From: Pseudomonas azadiae
GTDB lineage: Bacteria > Pseudomonadota > Gammaproteobacteria > Pseudomonadales > Pseudomonadaceae
DNA: 64,000 bases
Assembly (NCBI RefSeq): GCF_019145355.1
Contig: NZ_JAHSTY010000001.1
Span: 1,426,001 to 1,490,000 of the forward strand
Direction: 5' to 3'
Part shown: positions 16,911-24,943 of the stretch, piece after piece
Layout: the number at the start of each line of letters is the position of its first letter
Position numbering within the stretch: position 1 is the first letter of the stretch
Made by a program: the position numbers and the translations under genes
Notes under the pieces: model-generated
Seen by the model: the letters and a program-made list of their open reading frames with translations, nothing else
Told to the model about the DNA's origin: nothing
Databases searched by the model: none

Positions 16911-17669
16911 TTATTGGGGTGTCCTGACCACGATTCCCGCCTGGTCCAGGGCTTCGCGAGTTGCTTCCACCAATTCCAAAGCACCGGGCGTGTCGCTGTG
17001 CAAGCAGATGGAATCGAATTCGATAAACAGGTCTTCGCCTTCCACGGTACGCACAAGCCCGGCCTGACACGCGCGCAAGACGCGCGCCGCCACCGTCGCA
17101 GGGTCCAGCGCGCGCACGTTGCGGGTAAACACGATGGAACCGGTCAGGTCGTACTCGCGGTCGGCATAGAACTCGCGCACCACCGGCTGCCCGAGCTCCT
17201 TGGCGACATGCCAGATCACCGAGTTGGGCATGCAGTACAGCAACAGCGTCGGCTCGATGATCTGCAGGTTTTGCACCAACAGCCGCGCCGCTTCTTCATC
17301 GCGGGCCAAGTGCATATACAGCGCGCCATGGGGCTTGATGTGTTGCAAGGGCACGCCTTGGGCACGGGCGATTTCACGCAGGGCGCCGAGCTGGTAGAGC
17401 ATGTCGTCCACCAGTTCCTGGGCAGGTGCGTTGAGGTGGCGACGGCCAAAGCCGACCAGATCCCGGAACCCCGGATGCGCACCGATGGCCACGCCCAGTT
17501 GCTTGGCGCGCTCGACCGTGCGGCGCATGGTACCGGGGTCGCCGGCGTGGAAGCCGGTGGCGATATTGGCCGAGCTGATATAGGCCATCAGCTCTGCGTC
17601 GACGCCATCACCGATGGTCCAGGGGCCGAAGCCTTCGCCCATGTCCGAGTTGAAATCCACTGCCTGCAT
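16911..17669 (-). CDS. pxpA: 5-oxoprolinase subunit A (LamB/YcsF family)
   Basis: The 252-residue protein starts with the diagnostic '[14 protein letters not shown]'. '[14 protein letters not shown]', '[15 protein letters not shown]' and '[20 protein letters not shown]' follow, covering the metal-binding and catalytic residues of the LamB/YcsF polysaccharide-deacetylase-like barrel. It starts the operon pxpA–pxpB–pxpC. ATG 17669 has GGAG 9 nt upstream. The operon is divergent from a LysR gene and probably controlled by it. Confidence 0.92.
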   Translation of the reverse strand: MQAVDFNSDMGEGFGPWTIGDGVDAELMAYISSANIATGFHAGDPGTMRRTVERAKQLGVAIGAHPGFRDLVGFGRRHLNAPAQELVDDMLYQLGALREIARAQGVPLQHIKPHGALYMHLARDEEAARLLVQNLQIIEPTLLLYCMPNSVIWHVAKELGQPVVREFYADREYDLTGSIVFTRNVRALDPATVAARVLRACQAGLVRTVEGEDLFIEFDSICLHSDTPGALELVEATREALDQAGIVVRTPQ

Positions 17670-17736
17670 TGAAGTCGCTCCGCCTGGGTGATGCAGGAAA
17701 AGTAGGCTGCGGCTTGACCCCTTGGGAAGATCTATT

Positions 17737-17766
17737 ATCAGATGGCCCATCTTCTGAAAATCAGAT
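17737..17766. promoter_or_regulatory. Putative LysR operator between pxpA and its regulator
   Basis: ATCAGAT occurs twice (17737–17743, 17760–17766) around GGCCCATCTTCTGA in the 112-bp divergent gap, in a place where a LysR protein could control both directions. Confidence 0.4.
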
Positions 17767-17781
17767 AGCCCGGAGCGGCAG

Positions 17782-18699
17782 ATGTCCCTGACCTTGCGCC
17801 AAATCCGTTATTTCGTCGCCACCGCCGAGATCGGCCAGATTTCCCAGGCGGCCATCCACCTGAACATCTCCCAGTCGGCGGTGACCACGGCGATCAAGGA
17901 GCTGGAAGCCATGCTTGGCGTGCAACTGTTTGTGCGCTCGGCCCAGGGCATGAACCTGACCGACGCCGGCCGGCACTTTCTCAACCGTGCCTATGTGATC
18001 CTGCGCAGCGTCGATGACGCGCTCAACAGCCCGCTGCCCGACTACCGCGCCCGCGGCGTATTGCGCCTGGCCGCCAGCTACACGGTGCTCGGCTACTTCC
18101 TGCCCCACCACTTGCAGCGCCTGGAACACTGGCACCCGGATGTGACCATTGAAGTGTTCGAGCAAGAGCGCCAGGCCATCGAACAAGGTCTGCTCGATGG
18201 CCGGCTCGACATGGCGGTCGTGCTCACGGCCAACCTCACCCACCCGGCGATCGTCTCGGAAATCCTGTTCAATTCCGAACGCCGCCTGTGGCTGCCCAGC
18301 CATCACCCCTTGTGCGAGCGCGGCGCGGTGAGCCTGGCCGATGTGGCCCAGGAACCCTATATCCTGCTCACCGTCGACGAAGCCGAACACAGCGCCATGC
18401 GCTATTGGGAACAGGCCAGGCAAACACCCAAGGTGCGGTTGCGCACCAGTTCGGTGGAAGCCGTGCGCAGCATGGTCGCCAATGGCAGTGGCGTGGCGAT
18501 CCTGTCGGACCTGGTGCACCGCCCCTGGTCCCTGGAAGGCAAGCGCATCGAAACCCTGACCGTCACCGACCCGGTCACGCCGATGAGCGTAGGGCTGGCC
18601 TGGCACCGTGAGCGTGCGTTCACCCCGGCGATGCAGGCGGTGCGCGATTATTTCCACGACGCCTTCCTCACACCGCAGCAGTTGTCGGCGCGGCGCTAG
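17782..18699 (+). CDS. LysR family regulator, probably of pxpABC
   Basis: This is a 305-residue LysR protein. The HTH lies at about residues 5–62 ('[46 protein letters not shown]'), with the effector-binding domain from about 90. It is transcribed away from pxpA with 112 bp between them, the classic layout for a local activator; the inducer could be 5-oxoproline but nothing in the sequence proves it. Its TAG stop overlaps the stop of the convergent LysR gene in a shared CTAG. Confidence 0.85.
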   Translation: MSLTLRQIRYFVATAEIGQISQAAIHLNISQSAVTTAIKELEAMLGVQLFVRSAQGMNLTDAGRHFLNRAYVILRSVDDALNSPLPDYRARGVLRLAASYTVLGYFLPHHLQRLEHWHPDVTIEVFEQERQAIEQGLLDGRLDMAVVLTANLTHPAIVSEILFNSERRLWLPSHHPLCERGAVSLADVAQEPYILLTVDEAEHSAMRYWEQARQTPKVRLRTSSVEAVRSMVANGSGVAILSDLVHRPWSLEGKRIETLTVTDPVTPMSVGLAWHRERAFTPAMQAVRDYFHDAFLTPQQLSARR

Positions 18700-19592
18700 A
18701 GCTGGGATTGCAACGTCGCGGCGAGCCAATCCATGAACACCCGGACCCGCAGCGGCAAATGCCGTTGACCGGCGTAAAGCAACGACACATCCAACGGCGG
18801 TGCCGGGTAATCCGGCAGTACGGCGACCAATTCACCGCTGGCCAGCAACGCGCGAATGCCCAGCAACGGCACCTGGGTAATACCGAAACCGCCCAGGCAC
18901 GCGGCCTGGTAGGCATCGGTGCTGTTCACGGTGACACGCCCCGCCATCGCCACCCGCTGCACCTTATTGCCGTGCTGGTATTCGAACCCCGCCGAACGCG
19001 CGCCCAACGGCCTTACGTAGTGCACCAGTTGATGCTGCGCCAGCTCGGCCAGCGTCTCGGGTCGACCGTAGCGCTCGATATACCCGGCGCTGACGCAGTT
19101 AACCATTGGCATGCTGCATACCCGGCGTGCAACCACCGTTTGGTCAGGCTGCGCGCCGACCCGCAAGACGCAGTCAAACCCTTCGGCGATCAGGTCCACC
19201 TGGCGGTCAGAGCTGCTGATCTCCAGGGCGATCAACGGGTGCGTATCCATGAACGACGGCAGGCGCGGCAGGATCAGTTCGCGCGCCATCACATTGGGCA
19301 TATCCACGCGAATGCGTCCGCTCAGTTGCGCTTCATCCTGGCGAAACAGACCTTCGAGTTCTTCCATGTGCGCCAGCAAATCCTTGCTGCGCTCATACAA
19401 CACGCGGCCGTCCTGGGTCGCCTGCACCTTGCGCGTGGTGCGCTGCAACAGGCGCGCGCCGAGCAGTTCTTCCAGCGCCTGCACATGTTCGGAGACCGTG
19501 GAGCGCGGCAGGCCCAGGCTGTCGCTGGCGGCGGTGAAACTCGACAGTTCGGTGACGCGCACAAAGGTGCGCAACAGCTCAAGCTTGTTCAT
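18696..19592 (-). CDS. LysR family regulator, divergent from an SDR gene
   Basis: This 298-residue protein belongs to the AaeR/DsdC-like LysR group ('MNKLELLRTFVRVTELSSFTAASDSLGLPRSTVSEHVQALEELLGARLLQRTTRKV'). The substrate domain has the usual 'GFDCVLRVG' and 'ACLGGFGITQVP' stretches. Its start is 107 bp from an SDR gene on the other strand, so it probably controls that gene. No clear palindrome stands out in the gap. The 3' end meets the upstream LysR gene stop-to-stop. Confidence 0.85.
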   Translation of the reverse strand: MNKLELLRTFVRVTELSSFTAASDSLGLPRSTVSEHVQALEELLGARLLQRTTRKVQATQDGRVLYERSKDLLAHMEELEGLFRQDEAQLSGRIRVDMPNVMARELILPRLPSFMDTHPLIALEISSSDRQVDLIAEGFDCVLRVGAQPDQTVVARRVCSMPMVNCVSAGYIERYGRPETLAELAQHQLVHYVRPLGARSAGFEYQHGNKVQRVAMAGRVTVNSTDAYQAACLGGFGITQVPLLGIRALLASGELVAVLPDYPAPPLDVSLLYAGQRHLPLRVRVFMDWLAATLQSQL

Positions 19593-19698
19593 GGGATTGT
19601 TCGCCTTATCCGGCCAGTGATTCCGGTATAGCGCTGTTTATCACGTCTGTGTCGGACAAATACACTCGTTTCACTACCACTGACCTGAGGAACCCACC

Positions 19699-20457
19699 AT
19701 GACCCGTAAAATCGCACTGATCACCGGCGCCAGCCGCGGCCTGGGCAAGAGCGCCGCGCTGCACCTGGCGGCCCAAGGCGTCGACATCATCGGCACTTAC
19801 CACAGCAAGGCGGATGAAGCGCAGGCCGTCGTCGCGCAGATCGAGCAACTCGGTGGCCGCGCCGCGATGTTGAAGCTGGACGTGGGCCAGAGCGCGACTT
19901 TCGGTGACTTCGCCCACGAGGTGGCTGGCGTGCTCAAGGACGTGTTCGCACAGGAGCACTTCGACTTCCTGATCAACAATGCCGGCATCGGTATTCACGC
20001 CAGCTTCGCCGAGACCACCGAGGCCCAGTTCGACCACTTGGTGGCGGTTCACTTCAAGGGGCCGTTTTTCCTTACCCAGACACTGCTGCCGTTGATCCGC
20101 GACGCGGGGCGCATCCTCAACATTTCCAGCGGCCTGGCGCGCTTCAGCCTGCCCGGTTATTCGGCTTACGCGGCGATGAAAGGCGCGATGGAAGTGCTGA
20201 CCCGCTACCAGGCCAAGGAGTTGGGCGCGCGCAGGATCAGCGTCAACATCCTTGCACCCGGCGCCATCGAAACCGATTTCGGCGGCGGCGCCGTACGTGA
20301 CAATGCCGCCCTCAACAGCCTGGTCGCCAACAACACCGCCCTGGGCCGCGCCGGCTTACCGGACGATATCGGCGGCGCCATCGCCAGCGTGTTGGCCGAC
20401 GGCAGCCATTGGATCACCGGGCAGCGGATCGAGGCGTCGGGCGGCATGTTTTTGTAA
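19699..20457 (+). CDS. Short-chain dehydrogenase/reductase (SDR)
   Basis: The 252-residue classical SDR shows the Rossmann motif 'ITGASRGLGKSAALHLA' (TGxxxGxG), the 'NNAGIG' stretch, catalytic Ser in 'NISSGLARFSLPGYSAYAAMKGA' with Y-x3-K (SAYAAMK), and 'ITGQRIEASGGMFL' at the C-terminus. It reduces or oxidises a carbonyl/alcohol with NAD(P)(H); the substrate is unknown. GAGGAA precedes ATG 19699. Its last 102 bp overlap, on the opposite strand, the predicted C-terminus of the PACE gene. Confidence 0.9.
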   Translation: MTRKIALITGASRGLGKSAALHLAAQGVDIIGTYHSKADEAQAVVAQIEQLGGRAAMLKLDVGQSATFGDFAHEVAGVLKDVFAQEHFDFLINNAGIGIHASFAETTEAQFDHLVAVHFKGPFFLTQTLLPLIRDAGRILNISSGLARFSLPGYSAYAAMKGAMEVLTRYQAKELGARRISVNILAPGAIETDFGGGAVRDNAALNSLVANNTALGRAGLPDDIGGAIASVLADGSHWITGQRIEASGGMFL

Positions 20458-20868
20458 AAGCCGTTCACGCAGCACGTCATAACCCCAGTGGTAGACATAG
20501 GTGTACGGCAGGAAGAAGAGCAACACGCCGATGTCGAGGATGAACGCCTGCACCAGGCTGATGTTCAGCCACGCCGCAATCAACGGCACGCACACCAGGA
20601 TCAGGCCACCTTCGAACAGCAGCGCATGCAATGTGCGCGTCCAGCCGTTGGTGGCCAGGTGCAGGCGCGCCTTGAGACGGTCGAACAGGCCGTTGAAGAT
20701 CACGTTCCAGGTCAGCGCCAGCAGGCTGATCGCCAGGGTGACCAGGCCCATCTCCATCGCGGGTTTGTCCATGATCCACGCCAGCATGGGGGTGCAGATC
20801 AACAAGGCGAGCGCCTCGAATCCGATGGCTTGGCACACGCGTTCCGTCGTTGATTTAAGCGGGGTCAT
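20356..20868 (-). CDS. PACE-family efflux transporter
   Basis: The 170-residue inner-membrane protein has four helices in two repeated bacterial transmembrane pair units, each with the family pattern 'ERVCQAIGFEALALL…WNVIFNGLFDRL' and 'LHALLFEGGLILVCVPLIAAW…LPYTYVYHWGYDVLRER'. PACE proteins such as AceI export biocides and polyamines in exchange for protons. The usual length is about 145–150. Here about 34 extra residues run antisense into the SDR gene and look non-conserved ('KHAARRLDPLPGDPMAAVGQHAGDGAADIVR'). The divergent LysR gene is the expected regulator. Confidence 0.87.
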   Translation of the reverse strand: MTPLKSTTERVCQAIGFEALALLICTPMLAWIMDKPAMEMGLVTLAISLLALTWNVIFNGLFDRLKARLHLATNGWTRTLHALLFEGGLILVCVPLIAAWLNISLVQAFILDIGVLLFFLPYTYVYHWGYDVLRERLLQKHAARRLDPLPGDPMAAVGQHAGDGAADIVR

Positions 20869-20956
20869 GATGGGACTCCATGAGTGATGATGGTTGCCAT
20901 CATTACTTCGCACGCCGATACTTCATAACCAATAACCATCGATCAAGGCGATAGTC

Positions 20957-21811
20957 ATGGCCTCCCATGAAGTGCTGCACGCGTTTGTCCAGGCGGCCAC
21001 CCAAGGCTCGTTTTCCGCGGCGGCGCGCAAGCTGGGCAAGAGCCAATCCACCGTCAGCGCGGCGGTGGCAAGCCTGGAGATCGACCTGGATGTGCTGTTG
21101 TTTGACCGCAGCAGCCGCAAGCCGACACTGACACCGGCCGGCCATGTGTTGCTACAACGCGCCGAGCAGGTGCTGGAGGCCAACAGCCGCCTTGAGTTGG
21201 CGGCGAGCCAGTTGTCCCACGGGTTGGAGCCGAAGCTGAGTATCGCCATGTCGGATACTTATCAGTCCGACCGTTTCGAAAACGCCCTCAGCGCCTTTGA
21301 ACAGCGCTACCCGGACCTTGAACTCGAATGCCTGATCGCCGAATGCGAAGACTTGATCGCCCTGGTGCAAAGCGGCCGGGCGCAGATCGCATTTATCGAC
21401 CAGCAGGCCGTTTACCCGCCGGACCTGACCGCCTCGCCCGTCGAGGAGCGCACCGAAATCGCCCTGTTCGTGGCCCCAGGCCATCCGCTGGCAGGTTTGC
21501 GCAACATCAGCGCGCAGGCCTTGCAGCAGCACCGCGAACTGCGCCTGGCCAGCATCGTCAACCCGAATGAAACCCGCGCCAGCGGCCGCGTATGGTCGGC
21601 GCCCAGTTATTTGATGCTGCTGGAGATGGCGCAATTGGGCTTCGGTTGGGCGCCGATCCCGCGCTGGCTGGTCGAACGGTTTGGCGGCGACCGCCTGGTG
21701 GAACTCAAGGCCCGCGGCTGGCCACGCGCGGTGGCGGTGGATGCGTTGTGGTCACGCCAGCATCCACCCGGGCCGGCGGGGAGCTGGTTGTTGAGCGCGA
21801 TGCTGGAGTGA
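20957..21811 (+). CDS. LysR family regulator of the PACE efflux gene
   Basis: This is a 284-residue LysR protein, with the HTH at about residues 4–60 ('HEVLHAFVQAATQGSFSAAARKLGKSQSTVSAAVASLEIDLDVLLF') and the effector domain from about 88 ('KLSIAMSDTYQSDRFENAL'). It is divergent from the PACE gene with an 88-bp gap, the arrangement seen for known PACE transporters and their LysR activators. The ligand is unknown. Confidence 0.85.
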   Translation: MASHEVLHAFVQAATQGSFSAAARKLGKSQSTVSAAVASLEIDLDVLLFDRSSRKPTLTPAGHVLLQRAEQVLEANSRLELAASQLSHGLEPKLSIAMSDTYQSDRFENALSAFEQRYPDLELECLIAECEDLIALVQSGRAQIAFIDQQAVYPPDLTASPVEERTEIALFVAPGHPLAGLRNISAQALQQHRELRLASIVNPNETRASGRVWSAPSYLMLLEMAQLGFGWAPIPRWLVERFGGDRLVELKARGWPRAVAVDALWSRQHPPGPAGSWLLSAMLE

Positions 21812-21839
21812 GCCTCTTCGGGCCAATGAAGATCAAATT

Positions 21840-21925
21840 GTGGGAGCGGGCTTGCTCGCGAATGCAAGGTGTCAGTCAGCATGCTTATGACTGATCCACC
21901 GCTCTCGCGAGCAGCCCGCTCCCAC
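21840..21925. repeat. REPIN variant (GCGGGCTTGCTCGCGA arms)
   Basis: The arms are GTGGGAGCGGGCTTGCTCGCGA and its near-inverse, with GTCAGTCA/TGACTGA inside. It lies between the convergent lysR and sigma-factor genes. Confidence 0.92.
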
Positions 21926-21936
21926 AGGTTTGATCT

Positions 21937-23160
21937 CTATCGTTTGGAAGATTCGAGTTCGGCGAGGCGGCGTTCGAGGAAGCGTTTTTCCGGGGTTAGC
22001 CGGGTCAGCGACAAGGCTTTTTCGTAGGCGGCGCGCGCCTCTGCAGTGCGCCCCAGTTGTCGGCAAAACTCCCCCCGTGCCGAATGCGCCAAGTGGTAAT
22101 CCAGCAACTCGCCGCGCGCCAGAATCCCCTCTATTGCCTGTAATCCCGCCAGCGGTCCATCGCGCATGGCCACCGCTACGGCCCGGTTCAATTCGATCAC
22201 CGCTGACGGCATTGTGCTGAGCAACGCGTCGTAGAGCCCGACTATCTGCGGCCAGTCTGTCTTGTCTGCACGCGTGGCTTCGGCATGCACCGCAGCAATG
22301 GCCGCTTGCAGGCTATAGGGGCCAAAACGCCGTGTGCGCAGCGCCTGCTCCACCAACGCGCAGCCTTCGGCGATCAAGGACGCATCCCACAGCGAACGGT
22401 CCTGCTCATTCAGCAGCACCAGTTCTCCTTCGGCCGAAGTGCGCGCCGGGCGGCGGGAGTGGTGCAGCAACATCAACGCCAGCAGGCCCATGACTTCGGG
22501 CTCGGGCAACAGTTGCAACAGCAAACGCCCCAGGCGAATGGCTTCACGCGTCAACGCTTCGCGGGTCAGGTCGGCGCCCATGGAGGCTGAATAGCCTTCG
22601 TTGAACACCAGGTAAATCACCCGCAGCACGGTGTCCAGACGCTCGGGCAGTTCTTCACGGGACGGCACTAGATACGGGATTTTTGCCTCGCGGATCTTGC
22701 CCTTGGCCCGCACGATGCGCTGGGCGATAGTGGCCGGTGTGACCAGAAACGCCCGGGCGATTTCCTCGGTGGTAAGGTCGCAGATCTCACGCAACGTCAG
22801 CGCCGCCTGGGCGTCGGCCGCCAACGCCGGATGGCAGCAGGTAAATATCAGGCGCAGGCGGTCGTCTTCCACGTCTTCATCACTCCAGTCAGCCGCTTCC
22901 AGCGCGTCGGCCTGCTCCTGCAGCAGCGGAGTGAAACGCGCCTGGCGGCGCAAACGGTCGATGGCCTTGAAGCGCCCGGTGGACACCAGCCAGGCGCACG
23001 GATTGTCCGGAACACCGTCCAGCGGCCAACGCAGCAGCGCGACGCAAAACGCCTCATGCAGGGCTTCTTCAGCCAGGTCGAAATCGCCGAGCACGCGAAT
23101 CAGCGTCGCGAGCACCCGGCGTGATTCGCTGCGGTAGAGGGCCTCGACCGACAGGGTCAA
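21937..23160 (-). CDS. ECF42-type RNA polymerase sigma factor with TPR-like C-terminus
   Basis: In this 407-residue protein, sigma region 2 spans about 1–75 ('YRSESRRVLATLIRVLGDFDLAEEALHEAFCVALLRWP…CAWLVSTGRFKAIDRLRRQ') and region 4 about 115–165 ('LRLIFTCCHPALAADAQAALTLREICDLTTEEIARAFLVTPATIAQRIVRAKGKIREA'). A long helical extension with TPR-like repeats ('EFCRQLGRTAEARAAYEKALSL') follows. This extension, plus a linked DGPF gene and no anti-sigma factor, defines group ECF42, where the C-terminal domain is thought to control activity. It overlaps the upstream DGPF gene by 4 bp. Confidence 0.88.
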   Translation of the reverse strand: MTLSVEALYRSESRRVLATLIRVLGDFDLAEEALHEAFCVALLRWPLDGVPDNPCAWLVSTGRFKAIDRLRRQARFTPLLQEQADALEAADWSDEDVEDDRLRLIFTCCHPALAADAQAALTLREICDLTTEEIARAFLVTPATIAQRIVRAKGKIREAKIPYLVPSREELPERLDTVLRVIYLVFNEGYSASMGADLTREALTREAIRLGRLLLQLLPEPEVMGLLALMLLHHSRRPARTSAEGELVLLNEQDRSLWDASLIAEGCALVEQALRTRRFGPYSLQAAIAAVHAEATRADKTDWPQIVGLYDALLSTMPSAVIELNRAVAVAMRDGPLAGLQAIEGILARGELLDYHLAHSARGEFCRQLGRTAEARAAYEKALSLTRLTPEKRFLERRLAELESSKR

Positions 23161-23516
23161 TCGGCGCGCCCCTCTTGCCCAAGCACGCGCACCGGGCGCA
23201 CTTCCACACTGCCGACCCGAGCCGCCGGAATGCCGGCGGCCACCTGGATTGCTTCATTCAAGTCACGGGCCTCGATCAGGTAGAAACCGGCGAGTTGTTC
23301 CTTGGTTTCGGCAAACGGCCCGTCGGTGATCGACACCTTGCCGTTGCGCATGCGCACGGTGGTGGCGGTGCTCACCGACTCCAGCGCTTCGGCGGCAAGC
23401 ATGCGGCCGCTGTCGTGGATGGTCTGCGCGTAGGCGTGGCACTCCGGGTCCTTGGGGCTGTCGGGCAGGCTGTGCAACAAGGCTTCAGCGCTGTAGACCA
23501 GGCACAGGTATTTCAT
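23157..23516 (-). CDS. DGPF/YCII-related protein, partner of the ECF42 sigma factor
   Basis: The 119-residue single YCII-like domain carries the name-giving motif as ITDGPFAETKEQLAGFYLIE. The start is 'MKYLCLVYSAEALL'. DGPF proteins almost always travel with ECF42 sigma factors and are usually their targets; the biochemical role is unsettled. The stop overlaps the sigma start (ATGA), so the pair is translationally coupled. A 42-bp gap separates it from the NTF2-like gene, which is on the same strand and probably in the same operon. Confidence 0.88.
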   Translation of the reverse strand: MKYLCLVYSAEALLHSLPDSPKDPECHAYAQTIHDSGRMLAAEALESVSTATTVRMRNGKVSITDGPFAETKEQLAGFYLIEARDLNEAIQVAAGIPAARVGSVEVRPVRVLGQEGRAD

Positions 23517-23558
23517 GGCGTTCTCCGGTTTCGGGCTACTGACTATAGTTGGCGGCGC

Positions 23559-23978
23559 TCAAGGTTCCAGGTCGAACAGACCGGCGCCGGTTTCCATGTC
23601 GAACGGTGCGGACCAATGCTCATGCACCACTTTCCACTGGTCATCGATGCGCTGATAGCCGGCGCTGACGCGCATCCAGCAGGTTTTAAGCACGCCGTCC
23701 GGCCCGGTGCCACCGCAGTGGGCCAGCCAATGGGCGAAGGCAATCCCGTCGGCGGCGACTATGTGCAATTGGTGAAAATCAAACACGCCGGGGCCTGGGC
23801 AGAACGCCATGCAGGCTTTCCAGTGCGCCTGGTACGCTGCCTTGCCTTTGAATTGCAGCGCGTTGACCGCATCGAACGCGACGATGTCATCAGCATAGAA
23901 GCTGACGATTTTCTCGACATCCTTGGCAGTGACGGCCTGTTTCCATTGCTCGATCAGGGTGTTGATGGCAGTGCTCAT
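23559..23978 (-). CDS. NTF2/SnoaL-like domain protein
   Basis: The 139-residue protein has a cone-shaped NTF2-like fold, recognisable from 'LIEQWKQAVTAKDVEKIVSFYADDIVAFDAV' and 'YQRIDDQWKVVHEHWSAPFD'. The fold serves ketosteroid-isomerase-like enzymes and binding proteins, and no catalytic claim is possible. AGGAG 8 nt upstream fixes ATG 23978. It is the first gene of a probable NTF2–DGPF–ECF42 operon. NTF2-like domains are also known partners of other ECF groups (for example ECF41 carries one), which makes a regulatory role worth considering. Confidence 0.82.
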   Translation of the reverse strand: MSTAINTLIEQWKQAVTAKDVEKIVSFYADDIVAFDAVNALQFKGKAAYQAHWKACMAFCPGPGVFDFHQLHIVAADGIAFAHWLAHCGGTGPDGVLKTCWMRVSAGYQRIDDQWKVVHEHWSAPFDMETGAGLFDLEP

Positions 23979-24127
23979 GGCGATACTCCTGGCGGATAGG
24001 AAAAACACGGAAGACACCCTTAGTCGAATGACACTTCGGCAAATCGACACGCCGCTGAAAAATAATTTCGCGCCAGGCAAACCCGCTAGAATCCAGGCCT
24101 CTTTGTAGGATTTCGGACACGCCCCCG

Positions 24128-24646
24128 ATGGAAACCCGCCTCGTTCCCTATGAGACGCTCAGCCTCGTACAGAAACAGCAACTCGACGCCCTGCACGTGC
24201 ATCCCGAGCAACTGCCGTACTCCGGTGATATCTATTGCGCGCTGAACAGCCTGCTGGTCAATCCCAATCCCGCCGCTATCAAGGGTTTCGCCTTGCTCGC
24301 CGACGACCTTCCCGTGGCCTTCCTGCTGCTCAAACGCCCGCCGTGCCTGCCCCATTGGGCGGACGAACACAGCGCCACCTTGCACGCCTTGCAGGTGGAC
24401 CGGCATCAGCAAGGCCGCGGTTTCGGCAAGGCCTGCCTGCAGGCTTTGCCCGCGGCGGCATTGCAAGCGTGGCCGCAGATAAAGGCGCTGGAATTGTCGG
24501 TGGATGCGGATAATGTGGCGGCGATGGGCTTGTATCTGCGAGCTGGATGGGTGGATAGCGGCGAGGCTTACAGGGGACGGATTGGGTATGAGCGCAGATT
24601 GAAATGGCTGTTTGGTCAGCACGACCTTGACAGCATAGAAATGTAA
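24128..24646 (+). CDS. GNAT family N-acetyltransferase
   Basis: The 172-residue protein has the acetyl-CoA binding segment 'LHALQVDRHQQGRGFGKACLQALPAAAL' (Q-x-x-G-x-G/A motif A) and motif B 'ALELSVDADNVAAMGLYLRAGWVDSGEAYRGRIGYE'. This matches the FR47/RimI-like GNAT layout. The acceptor is unknown. A 42-bp gap holding an ACGTAT…ATACGT inverted repeat separates it from hipB, which suggests a separate promoter for hipBA. Confidence 0.85.
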   Translation: METRLVPYETLSLVQKQQLDALHVHPEQLPYSGDIYCALNSLLVNPNPAAIKGFALLADDLPVAFLLLKRPPCLPHWADEHSATLHALQVDRHQQGRGFGKACLQALPAAALQAWPQIKALELSVDADNVAAMGLYLRAGWVDSGEAYRGRIGYERRLKWLFGQHDLDSIEM

Positions 24647-24685
24647 CGTATACATAACTTAACGACTACCAAGTAATGAATACGT
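24646..24685. promoter_or_regulatory. Putative hipBA operator
   Basis: ACGTAT (24646) and ATACGT (24680) form an inverted repeat just before the hipB ATG at 24689, the place where a HipB antitoxin would autoregulate. AT-rich sequence between the arms could hold the promoter. Confidence 0.4.
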
Positions 24686-24688
24686 GAC

Positions 24689-24943
24689 ATGGACATTTCT
24701 GTAATTACCCAACGACTCGCTGTCCAACTGCGAACCATGCGCCTGAATCGTGGCTATAAACAGGCAGATCTGGCAAAGCTGGCCGGGATTACCCGGCAAA
24801 AACTGATCGAAATCGAAAAAGGCAGCCTCTCGGTCTCGATGAATGCCTATGCTCGGGTGGCTGCCGCTTTGGGCAGCGAATTCAAACTGGTGCCTGTGAC
24901 GTTGCCGACCCTGGAGGAGCTGGAGGACTTGTTTAATGAATAG
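24689..24943 (+). CDS. hipB: HipB-like antitoxin (XRE-type HTH)
   Basis: The 84-residue protein has a Cro/C1 HTH ('LAVQLRTMRLNRGYKQADLAKLAGITRQKLIEIEKGSLSVSMNAYARVAAALG', about 8–60) and a short C-terminal tail, as in HipB. HipB binds its own operator and, with HipA, represses the operon and neutralises the kinase. Its stop lies 8 bp inside hipA, so translation is coupled. Confidence 0.87.
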   Translation: MDISVITQRLAVQLRTMRLNRGYKQADLAKLAGITRQKLIEIEKGSLSVSMNAYARVAAALGSEFKLVPVTLPTLEELEDLFNE

